Source: Rhizophagus irregularis (lineage: Eukaryota; Glomeromycota; Glomeromycetes; Glomerales; Glomeraceae). From it: 64,000 nt of DNA. Positions 34,888 through 48,532 of this stretch are shown piece by piece. The notes under the pieces are model-generated. The model saw nothing but the letters and a program-made list of their open reading frames with translations. It was not told where the DNA came from and searched no databases. The stretch is from positions 2,604,001 through 2,668,000 of the forward strand of contig NC_089441.1 of assembly GCF_026210795.1 (NCBI RefSeq), written 5' to 3'. The position numbers were made by a program, and so were the translations under genes. How positions within the stretch are numbered: the first letter of the stretch is position 1; each line of letters begins with the position of its first letter.

Positions 34888-34975
34888 ATGGAGGATGACG
34901 TAAAAACGAAGAAAATTGAAATGAAGAAATTGATGTCGCGTTTTATTTGCAAATCGTATAACATAATGAACTAGG
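34888..34975 (+). other. Exon-like segment with strong splice borders, non-coding
   Basis: A T-run ending ATTAAAATTTAG is followed by 88 bp of higher complexity and then a consensus donor (CTAG/GTAAGAC). None of the three frames gives a convincing peptide. It could be an exon of a non-coding transcript or a 5' UTR exon. Confidence 0.2.
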
Positions 34976-35421
34976 TAAGACTATTTTTCCTATGTAGAGC
35001 TAGTTATCGGATTACTATACTAAGAATAGCGCAGTTTTATAGGTAATAACTTGATATCTAGTTAATTTTATTAATGTTGTGGAATAAGGAATAAGGGGTT
35101 GAAAATATTTTTCGTTTAACTGTGTGTATATCTTATGTATATCATTTATTTATTGTATTTTTGATAAAACTAACAATGTCATTTTGATTTTAGGATTCGT
35201 TCATGGTAAAATTCATGGTAAAAAGTTCATGGTAAAAGAAGTTAATGGTGATAAAAGTAAAAAGGTTGGTAAAAAAACTTCCAACTTCTAAATTTGATAT
35301 CTTAATATAATCGGGATTATTCTATTTTACCTTATCTTTACCTCAATCTCCCTATAATTTTCCGTAAATCAAATGCATTAATAATATAGGGCGAATCATT
35401 TACAATTGTACCTATTCATTT

Positions 35422-35532
35422 TTATGTATATCGTCGCTCAAAACTTCTAAAGTTGACAATAATCCTTTCAATCTTGTAAGTCAGGGCATGTTCATACAGA
35501 AATCCTTTTATCATACCATTTTCAATCTTTAC
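35422..35532 (-). pseudogene. Possible terminal coding exon or relic
   Basis: On the minus strand, an acceptor-like TTTTCTTTTAG is followed by 36 codons with balanced composition (VKIENGMIKGFLYEHALTYK, IERIIVNFRSFERRYT) and a stop. Another non-repetitive stretch on the same strand (about 35680-35810) reads GERKTHAGNLGGSYHLIKCH. Neither is recognised, and no start or other exon was found. Confidence 0.25.
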
Positions 35533-36674
35533 CTAAAAGAAAATAAATGTTATTTAACTGTGCTATTTCTCTATAAGGTTTAGTCAACTTTCTCCACATA
35601 ATGCATTATTATTACTTTTAACTTACTATTTTATGTTGTCTATGTTGCCTATTATAACTATAAACTTTTCAGTATACAATGATTATTATAATGGTTATTA
35701 TCCGGGCAAACCGAATGTTTCTTTTTAATCGGCATAACATAATTCACATGACACTTTATTAGGTGATATGACCCTCCGAGATTACCGGCATGAGTTTTTC
35801 TTTCCCCTACATACATGCACATTTTTTTTTTATAAAAAAAAAAAAGAAAAGAAAAAAAAATATTAAAGAATTTTATTTCCAAATTTCCAAAGAAAAATAT
35901 TATATTTAACCATAGATGATAATTTGTTTTCTTTATTTTGCATTGTTCTATTTTTCTCTTCTTTTTTTTTTTTTTTTTTGCGATTTGATTATCTGTTAAA
36001 AAATTCTTGATATATAAATGCTGATAAATGTTGTGCAAATTGCCAAGTGTATTAATATATTTTTGGGGCGTTTTTTTTTTATATATGCGTTTATAGTATC
36101 TTTAAGTATCTTTTTACATCAAGATACATAAGATACATATCTATTACATTCTATTACATAAAAAAATCAAGTTCTATCAAGTTCTTGAAGAGGAAAATAT
36201 ATAAAATGGGTTTTATTCCTTTAAACAATTGAGGAATTTTCGAACCTTTTTTTTTTTTTTTTTTATATATATATTTTTATATTTTTTTTTCTTTTTTGTT
36301 TTTTTGTTTTTGTTTTGTTTTGCTTTTGCTTTTGCTTTTTTTTTTCATATAAAAATTTAGAAATTTTTCTTGAAAATCTAAATAAACATGTTAAAATCTA
36401 AATAAACATGTTAAAAAATGTTTCAAAACTTTTTTTATTAATCGACCCTTTTTTAAAACATTCATTTTAACGTATTTATTATTTTTTTTTTAACGCATTA
36501 TTATTTTTTTTTTTTAAACGCATTTATATTTATATATTCTTTTGTTTATATAACGCATATAGAAATATAGAATGACTAAGAATTTAAGAATTCTTTTTTA
36601 AAAATAAAACGCGTTTTTTAAAAAAAAATGTTATAAATAATAAATTATTTGTTTACGCGTTTTTTTTTTTACGA

Positions 36675-36762
36675 AAAACTATGGAACCAGTAACCGCAGC
36701 AAGGAGCGAAGGTCGTACTACAATATCACAAAAAACCCGCCCTAAAGGCGCCCTATGCTAAA
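36675..36762. other. GC-richer patch with a small hairpin
   Basis: GGAACCAGTAACCGCAGCAA and the following bases to CCCGCCCTAAAGGCGCCC stand out from flanking A/T runs. CGCC-CTAAA-GGCG can form a hairpin just before a T-run. No RNA family recognised. Confidence 0.25.
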
Positions 36763-39700
36763 AATTTTTTTTTTTTTACAATTAATTAATTTTAAATTTA
36801 ATTAATATTTTTATTTTATTACAGTTATGAATTATTATGATTATTATTATTATTATTTTCGCCACCTGGCACACACACTTTCAAAATATTCATATTTTTA
36901 TCTTGAGAAAAAAAAAAACAATGAGAAAAAAAAATTGTTTGGAATGCCGAATTTGTATGTATTTCTTTATTATATTTTTCATTATCATGTACATGTGTTT
37001 AAAATAATGTGATTTTAAAATTTAATTTTATTTTTATTTATCTCTCTATTTTTTTTCTCTATAAACAAAAAAAAAAAAAAATTTCCAAGATTGTATACTT
37101 TGGTTATAATCCGTTATTACCGTATTAAGATCCATTTTTAGATATTTAAAAATCAAAGGAACCTTTTTTATCTTCCAAACCTTTGGTTTTTAAGCCAACT
37201 CTTGTTTAAGGTTAGGTGTTTTAAGGTTAAGGGAAAATTTTTTTTTTGATTTACACAATGATGTAAAGTATTTATATTATTTTCTTTGTTCACCACGTTC
37301 AAAGATATATTCATATGATATCTTGGTATTAGGAATTTCTTGGGTTACCAGCAAAAAACTTTTTTCGAAAAAATTTTCACATGAGCGAAATGGAAACAAA
37401 TAAGCAAGATTAAAATAAAAAGAGATGATTTTTGGACGGAATAAATAATGAGCGAAACAGAAATAAAATTAAGTTTTTTTATTTTTAACAACACATACAT
37501 TATCGATAATAATATTTGTGTGGGCGGTAAGTGATGATTCATTTTCGGTTTAGCATTATTTTGATTTTATATGCATTTGATTCCGATATTATAAACAAAA
37601 AAAAAAAAATTCTCTTTAGGAATCTTTTAAAGAATCTCTCGGAAGTAATGAAACTATAAAAAGATTCTTTGAAATAATAATAATAATAATTAATAATTAA
37701 TAATAATAAACGATATTTTTTTTTTATCGAAAAAAACAAAATTATCACCTAAAATATATTAAGATTTGAACAATGTAAAAAATTCAAGGTTTATTATTAT
37801 TAACAAAAAAGTTATCGGGTTACATAATATGACGATTTTAAAATAAAGCACGTCATCGAAAATCTGATAAACATATTTTTTTTTTAACACTTTTTTTTTT
37901 TTTTTTTTCTTTTTATTTTTTTTTACATTGTTTTTTTCAAAAAGAAATTTTTAAACAAGATATAATTATTTATTGTTTACAAATTAAAAAAAAAAATTTT
38001 TTTTTTGTTCATATGTTCAAAATCCTTTTTCATAAAAAAAAAATAATCATTATGTTTATTATTATACCCGGAAATAAACAAAAAAAAATTACCGAAAATT
38101 AAATATGTAACTATGATAATATTTGGTAATTATGGTACCGTTTTTTTTTCTATCATTTAAAAATCATTAATAAAATTAAACATTTGTTTGTTACGCCAAA
38201 AAGAAAATTTTTGTTAAACTTTTTACAAATTTGGTAATTTGGATATTAGCTAAATATCTGTAGATTTTAATTATGAAACTATGAATACATAAAAGACGTT
38301 TTTTTAAAGTACATTAATATAAAATATACAATATACGTATAAAATATGTAATATATAATATATATAATATAAAATATATATAAAAAATATGTAATACGTA
38401 TCATATATATATATAATTTATGTATATAATATATGTAATATATAACATTTAGATATACTGTTACATATAAATAATACAGGATGAGGGGTTATTGAGGTTA
38501 TTGCGCCATTTTTTTGTTATTAAGAATTTTCGGCAGGTAGCAGGTAACCCGCAGTATATAATAATGTCAAAAAATATTAGTTCCACTTAATTTCACAAAA
38601 CAGGTAAGAAAAAATTTTTATTACAAGAATTACAAGAATTGAAACTTGAAATAAAACTTGAATATTTTTTTTTTAACAAATAATTTGTGAGATGGTCTAT
38701 GCTTTTTTTTTCTGCGAAAAATGCGAAATGAAAAAAAAAAATTTTTTTTTTTTTTTTTGAAACCAAAAAATTTTTTTGTATAATAATAAACAAAAATAAA
38801 TATATTTTATCAAAGAATACTTTTTTAGAAATGAATTTCATTATTAAGACGAGCTCCGCATACCAAATTTGATAAAAGGATATTAATAAATATAATTTTA
38901 TTTTAAAAGAACGTATAATTACGAATTATTGAATTATTCAAGTTATTTGAAACGCATCGTAATGTGGGTTTATGCGAAATTTCAATAGAAAATTCCGATT
39001 ATTGTTTTAAAAGCGGTAACACTACCGAAAATCCATACTTTCGCAGCTGTCTTATGCTCTCTTGCTTTTACTTACTTATTTATCTTATAAAAAACTTGTT
39101 AGAAATCTTGTTATCATTATTGTTATAATTTTATTACTTGTACTAAATTAGAAAAAATCTACCAGTTTATAGTTTTATAGTTTTATAGTTCACAATTAAT
39201 ACAATTAATACAATTATTAGTTTTTTTTTCAAAAGAAAAAAAAATACTTTTTTTTTCGTTCTGTCGGTAGGTCCGGCACTGTATTATTATTAGAAATGTT
39301 GGTCGATATATAGATTCCATTGTTGTTATACCTTGTTATACCTCGTGTCTTGGGGTTTCGTATTGGGTTAAATTAAAAAAAAAAATAATGAACATAGATA
39401 GGAAACAAAATAAATTAAATTATTAATTTATTTATGCTTTGTGCATGGGCGAAAAAAAATTTTTTTTTTTCACTTTCTTTTTTCTTATTCTTTATAAAAC
39501 CCACGCAAATAACCTAGAAGCATAATATCGCTTTTTTGTTTGTTTTAGAGTTTTTTATTATATCTTTTTATTCGTCAGATTAAAAATCTCTTTAAACTTT
39601 AATTTAAAAATCTCACATGTCCTGAGAAGTACGTAAGACGTTTTATTTATTTACTATTTCTCAGGCTCGGTTACGTTCGGTGAACTTCTTGGTATTATAA

Positions 39701-42700
39701 AAAAAAAGATAATGTGCGTGCGTGTTTGTTATTTATTGGGCGTAAAAAATAATTAATAAATTTATTCTTTCATGTTTTTTTTTTATTTGCATTAAATTTT
39801 ATTTATTTATTTTTTTTTTTTATCCCCCCTTTTTTTTAATTCGTCTCTTTAACTCGCTTATTTATTTATTTATAAAAAAAACTCTGAAACGGATTGAAAA
39901 TAAAAACATTATAAGAATTGAATGAACATTATTTTGTCGATGATTTACAAACATTTAATTATCAAAAATGATATCAAACATATCAAACGATATCAAACGC
40001 GTTTTTTTTTAAAATAGATAGAATTTAATCTATTTTTTTTTCTTATTAAAGGTCCATTAAACTCTTTTTCATCTTTTTTATCACGATATAAAAATGCAAA
40101 GTATTAATAATAAATAATAAACAAACAATGATAATTATTCATAAGTCGCGTAAACAAAAAAGAATCAATTAGAAAAAAAATTTATTTTATTTTTTTTTAA
40201 AAAATATTTTTTTTATTTTTTTTTTTAAAAAAAGACATTAGTAAAAAAAAATTACAAAAAATAAAACCGGTATAGGAAACCGGAATAGATTTACTTTCGG
40301 ATGTATACCGAAAAAATGTTACATCCCCGAAAAAATTGTTACACCATTACGAAAATTACGAAACTTTAAAAAAAAAATATTTTTTTTTTTTTTAACATTG
40401 GATAATAAAATTGGGTAGGATTGGTATGTTGTTATAATTTGGATTGGATTGACATTGAGTTTGGATTTACATATTTTAAACATATTAACATATTTAATGA
40501 TATCGGATTGGATTTGATTTTTTTGATGAGATGATATCTTTTAATCCCTATAACCCTTGCTTAAGTAATAAATATTGCCCTTGCACTTCTTTCACTTTGT
40601 GAATTCGTGAAACTGAACGTTCAATGTAACCAATGTAACCGAGTGTGATGATTTAAAAAGGAGAGAGAGTTTTTTATCTGTGGCTTTGATTCCATTGTAT
40701 CACACTATATAAACGTACGTACAAGAATCATAATTACGTAAATTGAACAATCCAGAAATTGTGTCATATGTAAACATTTCACACATTTTCATACAAAAAA
40801 TTAAAAAAATCTTCTCACGACCAAACCACAATAAGTGATTAAATACTAAATTTTCATTAATACTTTTTACAATTCGGAATTACATTTATAATATTAAATT
40901 CCGATAATTTTATTTTATCAATTTTTTCATAATTTTCCCAACTTTTACCTTCCTAGTTAAAAAAAAAAAATTGAATAAGAAAATCCAGAATTAGAAGCAA
41001 AATTAGAAGGTAAGTATCGTCACTGATGAAATGTTTTCTTGGCGTAAAAAAAAAAAAAATTCGCGTTACTCCGAAAATCACATTTGGATCAGAATTCTCT
41101 CATCATTTCTCTCCTCTCTCTTTTTTTTTTAAAAAAAAAAAATCTTCCTAATTTGGAATTTTGAAATTTTTTTTTTTTTTTTTTGGTGATTATGCAAACT
41201 AATGCAGGTGACAAAATCACAGTTAATAAAGTATGTTTGTTTATTTTTTTTTAAAGTCATTTTTAAAAATAAAACTGATTCGCTTTTTTAAGATCGGTTC
41301 AATAGGAAAAATATTCCTTATATTCCATTCTCTCTCTCTCACTCTTTTTTTTTTTTTTTTTTTTTTTCTATTAAATAAAACTGGAACAATTTGTATTATT
41401 GTATACAAAGTATTGAAGAATGTTCTCATTCTACCATTCTGCTTTAGAAAAAAAAAATAAAGTTATTTTTTTTATTGTTAAAGGAATGATTGTTCTTCCG
41501 GAAAGAGAAACTATTATGGTGACATGATTTTATTAATTATTGTGATGATTTCAAAAAAGATTTTCATGTTTTACAAGCCATAAAAATTTGTTAAATTGTG
41601 GTTAAAAAGTGGCTAAATTTTTTGTCATACGTAAAAGAGCCAGCAATACTAGGATGTGATGGATGTGATGTATGTGACGAATTTTTTTAATAGTTAATCT
41701 TCCCGATCATGAACGATTATAGCAAGATAAGGTTCGTGACACGATTTGCCCTTGTCACTCATAACTTTAACCATATATGTAGTTATAGATGTAAAATAAT
41801 TATAATAGTATTACTCATTATTGTACAACCCGAGATTATTTATTACGGGAAATTGTAAATTCAAATCCTAAATATGTCGAATAAAACATGAAAATAATGG
41901 TAAAATGCGGTATTTATTTGTAAACAACGTGGTGTTAATTTTAAAACTTCTAACTAAATCATCACAAAAACAATTTCATTAAACTACTACTAGGCATGCA
42001 CATGTTATGGCTTACATTTTTTTTTATTATATAACATTATATAACATTTATTATAACATTTATATATCATTATATAACGATTTTATATGTAACTTTAATA
42101 GAGTTATAGTTTAAAATCATAATAAAATTAGTAAAAATGTATGGATCTAAATATATAATTTTTTTTTTTATAAAGGGGGAGGATGGAGCTGTGAAAAAGT
42201 GTGTATCATTATATCATTGTTTTTTTTTTCCTTTTAAATAATAATAAGAAAACCAATAAATTTTAACGAATTTTTTAGCGATTTTTTTTTTTTTAGTGGT
42301 ACACCGAAAAAAATTTAGACTTGTAGATCCCCGATATTAATATCTAAAACATATCTAAGGATTATCTTAAAAGTACAAGATAGTATTTGATAGTATTTGA
42401 TAGTATTTTTATAGTATTTTTATAGTATTCTAAAAAAACATTCTTTTTTTTCATCGGTAGAAATGGTAGAAATGTTAACAACAATATTTAAGGTTAATAT
42501 AATAATAATAAAAACGTAAACGTTCTAAACGCTCTAAACTAAACGTTCTATGACGAAATGTATATATTACTAAAAAAATATGTATATTATGTATTATGTA
42601 TATTTTGCATATTTTGCATATAAAAAAACTAATGAAGTAAATATTAAGATAAATTTGGCGTAAAATCCACATTAATACATTAAAATATAATTCAATCTAG

Positions 42701-44790
42701 GGATTAAAAGAAGGGGAAAAAGAACGGAGTCAACAAATTATTCATCACTACTATTGCTGTATTGTTAAATATGTTAAATATCATCCATAAATTTTTCACC
42801 CCCCCCTTTTACTACCTTTTACTACTCCAAATTTTTTTTACCCACGGCGCCGCTATATTGATTGATAACTTTACAAATATCTTTAATTAGAAATGTAAAA
42901 GATTTCAACGAAAAGAGTTAAGAGTTTCGATTCATATAATAAAAAATGTTTTATTCAATGAGACCTCGTGAACCAAAACAAAAGATATCATCATGTTTTT
43001 TCATATGAATGAGATTAAAAAGTCGATTCCATTCCGGAAATCGGATTTATAAAAATTTTTATTAATGGTTTAAAAGGATATGGTTAAAGTTATTTATTGT
43101 TTATTTATTGTTTACGTTTATTTAATTACTATTTTATTATCATTTTTATTACTATTTACTACTGTATTTTTTTTTTAGAGTTCAAGAAAAAAATTCTTGT
43201 TATGTTCTTGTATTTCTTTAAAATTTTAATGGATAATAACTTTATTTAAAAAGGTTAAATTTATTTTTTTTTATCTTTCATTTGTTTCTTTATCGGAAAA
43301 TGTTACATGTGACTTTATTTTTTCCTTTAAAGATCTGAAAATTGGTAGATCGATCCTGTTTGGAATCATGAATTATTATTATGAATATTTGTGTTGCGTT
43401 TGATGTTTTTTTAGAGATGAAGTCGATTAGTTTTAGTGTTTGGGAAAAGAAAAAAAAAACTTAATTTTTTTTTTTGATTGATGTACGAGAAAATAAACCA
43501 TTAAAGGTTGGTATTAGTGATTGTTAATACGATAAAATATTTACGTGAAAAAAGTCGGGAAAAATAAGATTGAATTCCGGGAGTAAGTTTCTGGAAAGAT
43601 CCTATCATGATCATATCAAAAGAGAAAACAATGGACGTTGTAATACAAATGTTATGGTTAAAATCACATGATTATATTCATGTTCATTGTCCGCAGTTTT
43701 TTAAATAAAACCTATTTAGGCATTATTCCCCTTCAAGACATTTTTTCCATGAACTACTATAGATATAAACGTGGAAATTTATTAATTGTATTCATTGAAT
43801 AAATAATAATATAACTAGATTAATTACAATGAAAAATAATAATTGTAAAAAAAAAACTCCGGGTCTCCACACATTTGAGTTCTCCACATCATTTTTAATT
43901 GTTCCGAACTATCAAACTTATCGGAATTGTTTCACCAACTTCAAACATTTTCATCATTGACCCCCAAAAAAAAAAATTTGCATCATCTTTTTATTGTGAG
44001 AAAAAAAAATAGGTCAATTGTATGTATATTATTCTAATAAAAGAGGCCCTTTGCATTTCTTGCATTTTAAAAAAGATTATGCATTACGACGTATATTTTA
44101 CATGACTTACATGAATAATTTTTTTTTTATATACTTTATAAAAATATAAAATAATTCAAGCTTTCTGTTTTTTCCCAAACCGTGTTTTTTTTGTATGACG
44201 TACATTTTTTTTTCTAGATTATAATCTAATTTATAATCTTTTAGAGATCAAAAAGATTACAATCTAGAATATTTTTATTCTATTCGCGTTTTTTTTTGTA
44301 TATTTTTTTCTTTCTTTCTTTTCTTTCTTTCTTTTTCAATCATATGATATTTTTGTTGATTACCCCAATTCTTTCTCAAAAGAATAAATGGATTTCCCGG
44401 TTCTCAACTTCTCCTCTGTCAACGTTTTGTTTTTGCGTTTTTGCGTTTCATTCTTTTAACTTATTTTACGTTGTTTGTTCATCACTTGTGATAATTTCAT
44501 TTTAAAAGTAATAAAAAACCTAATCCCCTGCATTTTTTTTTTTACTTTCTTATATTTCTTAATCAAGGGCTGTTCAAAAATAAATAAATAATACACCACA
44601 TTAAATACCACATGATCGAAATTCATAAACAAACGATGTTTACCAAGCATGGAATTTCATTGTTTCAAATTGACTAAATTGTCTCAAGAATTTATTCATA
44701 ACACCTCTTCTTATTCTCTTATAAATTTTAATAAACAATCAAGAACGAATGAAATGAATCATTTTTATTTGTTTATATTTCGCGTTTAAA

Positions 44791-44824
44791 ATGCGTTTAA
44801 ATGCGTTTAAATGCGTTTAAATGC
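44791..44824. repeat. 10-bp tandem repeat ATGCGTTTAA, three copies plus partial
   Basis: Three perfect copies at 44791-44820, with partial copies on both sides (CGCGTTTAAA before, ATGC after). Confidence 0.85.
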
Positions 44825-45650
44825 ACGTATTACTTTACTGTTTTCTTTTGAAAAAATTTATTCTTTTTTCTTCCAACTACATACATAAATACACATATTA
44901 TTTTTGTATAGTATGTACGGATAACTATACATAACTCATACAAATAAATTCATTTGATTAAAAAAAACGAACTCTTTTTTTTTTTACGCATTAATGCATC
45001 CTATGCATCATATGCATTAATGCGTCAAAATATTTTGAAACTCTTCCATTAACTCTTTTTTTCTAAAGCGAATCAAAATAAATAGAATAATGATATAAAT
45101 ACGATTAAATTTAAAAAAATTTTAATTATTTATTATTATTAATTTTAAATTAAATTAATAATGAAAATTTACAGAAAAAGTAATTCAAAAGATAAGAAAA
45201 AAGAAATTTTAAAAAACATTTGTAAACTTTGTAAACATTGAATTAATTAAATGCATTTTTATTATTTCTTTTTAAGTAATAATTTTTTTCATCTTGTTCT
45301 CCATGTAAAGGATTTTTCTAATAGAATTTTTTTTTCTACAATGAAACATATAAAAAGTTCGATAGTGTGCAGAATATGTACATAAAGTGTGTGACCTGAC
45401 CGGGATTACATAGATGACATAATAATACTAAAAAAAAACGATAATGAAACGTATAATAAAAAAATATAATAAATGTAATGTAATAAAGATGTAATGAAGT
45501 AAAATATCGTAAAATATAGTAAATATAGTAAATGGGGTAAAATGTGGTGTAGATAACGTGATCTTTCTACATTGTTAACATTACCTAGAATTCGGAAACT
45601 TTAATAATAATGAAAGATATTAAATTGAGAATTCGAAATTTCAAAAATGA

Positions 45651-45710
45651 ATGTTTCATTATGTTTCATTATGTTTCATTATGGTTTATTATGGTTTATT
45701 ATGGTTCATT
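45651..45710. repeat. 10-bp tandem repeat, six copies
   Basis: ATGTTTCATT three times, ATGGTTTATT twice, ATGGTTCATT once, with no gaps. The same 10-bp period as the repeat at 44791. Confidence 0.9.
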
Positions 45711-47724
45711 TTTCTTTGAAAAAAAAAAAGAGATGCACGTCAAAAATGTGAGACATATGTGGAGAAATGTAATCTTGATTCGAGAATTAATCTTTGACAC
45801 TAAATTTCGTTAAAAAAAACTTTTTTTTTTAGGTGAAAATTTATAAATAGATGTAAACAAATATACAAATATTTTAAAAAAAACTTTCGTTTTTTTTTTT
45901 TTAAAAAAAAGGTCATTAAAAAAAAAGGTCATTAAGGTCATTACCGATGGGTAGTACTAAAATTGGGTACTCTTGTGATAAAATACATTTTTAATATACA
46001 TAATATACCGGTATTAATAATTTATTTGTTTAATGTTTATTAAAAAAAGAGAGATTGAGAGCGAGTAAAAAAAAGGTTGAGAATGTTTTTCGAGAATTTT
46101 TTTTTTACGAATTCGTTAAAGAACTACCTTCTGCTTTTTTCTTTTGCTTACAAATTTGTTTACCTAAAAAAAAAAAAGCAGGGTAACCGGGTAGCCTAAG
46201 GTACTTGACTCATTATCACCCCACATCACCTCATCTATTATCTCGTCATTCATATGTTATAGTTTTATGTTACTAAAATTGGAACACGATTCTTTTCGAT
46301 CGGTCCACCGGTTAAACTAGTGTTCCACATTTTATTTTATTTTTGTGATAATTACCATATAATTTACATATATTTTATATATTTTATAAAAAAAAAGAGA
46401 CTTGTATCCAAATTTGTAAAGAGATTGATAGAATTGACCTGTTTAAAAACCTGATTTTTTTTTTTCACTTTATTCTAATTACCAAAATAATTTTAAAATA
46501 GTGAAATGAAATATTTTTTAAGAAATTCTTTTGCAGATCAAACCATTAAGAAGGAGATGTTTCAGAATATACTGTACCGCAGTGGTGATTATATGATGAT
46601 TTTTTTTTTACGCCAAAGAAATTACTTTTTTCGATTATGAAAACAACAATAAGTAAACAACAATTTCGAAACGAATACCACTTGTATATGATGGTTCGAT
46701 GGTTGATGGTCAATGTAATATCTGATAATAATATCTGATATATATTATTAGTTAATGTACTTTTTATAGAACATCAAATCTCGAATTCGAAAAAAAAAAA
46801 AGTTGTCTAAAAAAAATAAATGCGTTGTCCGTGACATCTATCTATCTATCTAATGTATGCAAAATGCAATAATGTACCCCACAAAAAAAAATGATTAAGT
46901 TATTTGAATGATATCGGTAAAAAAAAAAAATTTTCACATACTTTAGCCCATTTTTGCCAAAATGAAAAAAAAAGAAAAAATATTTTTTTTCTCATAAACG
47001 GTTTACCGTTTGGGAGTTGGGACGAGAAAATTTTTTTTTTACTGCGGTGATGCGATGATGTCACGATGTCATGCTTTTTTTAAAAAAAACTTTTTTTTTT
47101 AGGTTTAAAAATTTTAAAAAATCTTAAAAATTTAAAATTAAATTAAAATTAAATTTTAATTTAATCATTTTAACCGAGAATAGAAACCAAAAGAATCCAC
47201 TTTTTTTTTTAAAAAAAAAAGAATTTGTTTGTTAATCATAACAAACGAGGATTTAAAGATTTTCCGTTTAAACAACAATGTGGGTTTAATGTGGTTTGAA
47301 TGAAAATGATAAAAAGATTAAAAAAGTGATTTACGAAAAAAAATACATAACAATTGTATTGTATTATAAAATTTATTATCAATTTTATCTATTATGTATT
47401 TACCTTTTTTGGTATATTTACTTATTTTTTCGATACTAAAAACATACTAAAAACATATTCATTTAAAAAAATATCAAAATCATTTCAATATACAAAATTT
47501 ATTCCCATTGTTTTTTTTTAAATTTCATAACAATGTCGTAACATGGTTTTAACAAAGTGATGTCATTTTATTAATAATAAACATTATGGACTATTGTTAT
47601 TTTTGAATAAAATGGTAAACAAATATGTAAATACTTGTAAATACAAACCCCAATAATGGGGCAAAATATTATAAATATAATACTATTTTTTTTTTTTCAA
47701 GATCTCAGAGCCGAAAACTCCGTG

Positions 47725-47812
47725 TATATTGAGTATATTAGTGTGTAAGTGTGTATTAGTATATTAGTGTGTATCAGTATATTAGTGTGTATTAGTGTAT
47801 TTACTGATTATT
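47725..47812. repeat. TATTAGTGTGTA-type tandem repeat
   Basis: Irregular copies of AGTATATTAGTGTGTA and AGTGTGTATT over about 90 bp. Confidence 0.7.
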
Positions 47813-48432
47813 GCATTTGTTTATTCGTTATTATAATACATACATAACATTTGATCAAAAGAATGAATCATATTATCATATTTTATTTTTGATCAATACA
47901 TAATTAAAAATCATAATGATAGTTTGAATAAAGAAAAAAAAATGTTTACATAAATAAAATGCTTTGTAAATAAATAAATAAATAAACATTTAGAAAATCA
48001 AAAAGAAATTTGTAATTTATTTACGTTTATTTACACTTTACGGTTTTACGATTTGGAGTTTTTTTGCAGTTTTGATATAAAACACTTTCCAAATTTTCTA
48101 AATTAGAATAATGAAAACCCATGGAAAACCTTAGTTAGGATAATGTTTGAACAATGGGTAAAAATCTTGATTTATTGATAATTGATACTTGATTTATTGA
48201 TATGATAATAATAACGATAATCTTAAGAAAAAAAAAATTTTTTTTTTAGAAAAAAAAAAATTAGCCGAGAAAAAAGTCAGAAAACAATTAGCCGAGAAAA
48301 ACAAAAAGGTCGAGAAAACAAAATAAAAAAAGAAATTCTTAGAATCAACCATGGAATTGTTTATTTTCGCGCATAAAAAATCTTGTTATTAAACTTGAAA
48401 ATTAAACTGGCGTACACGTAAACTTGTACACG

Positions 48433-48532
48433 CTAATAATATTAACTAATAATATTAACTAATAATATTAACTAATAATATTAACTAATAATATTAAATA
48501 ATAATATTAAATAATAATATTAACAATATTAA
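48433..48532. repeat. 13-bp tandem repeat TAATAATATTAAC, about seven copies
   Basis: The first five copies are near perfect; the later ones change C to A. A self-complementary AATATT lies in each unit. Confidence 0.85.

Noticed and set aside
41330-41370. (TC)n plus long T-run as a functional signal
   Set aside because: A plain microsatellite with nothing to distinguish it from the many other low-complexity runs.
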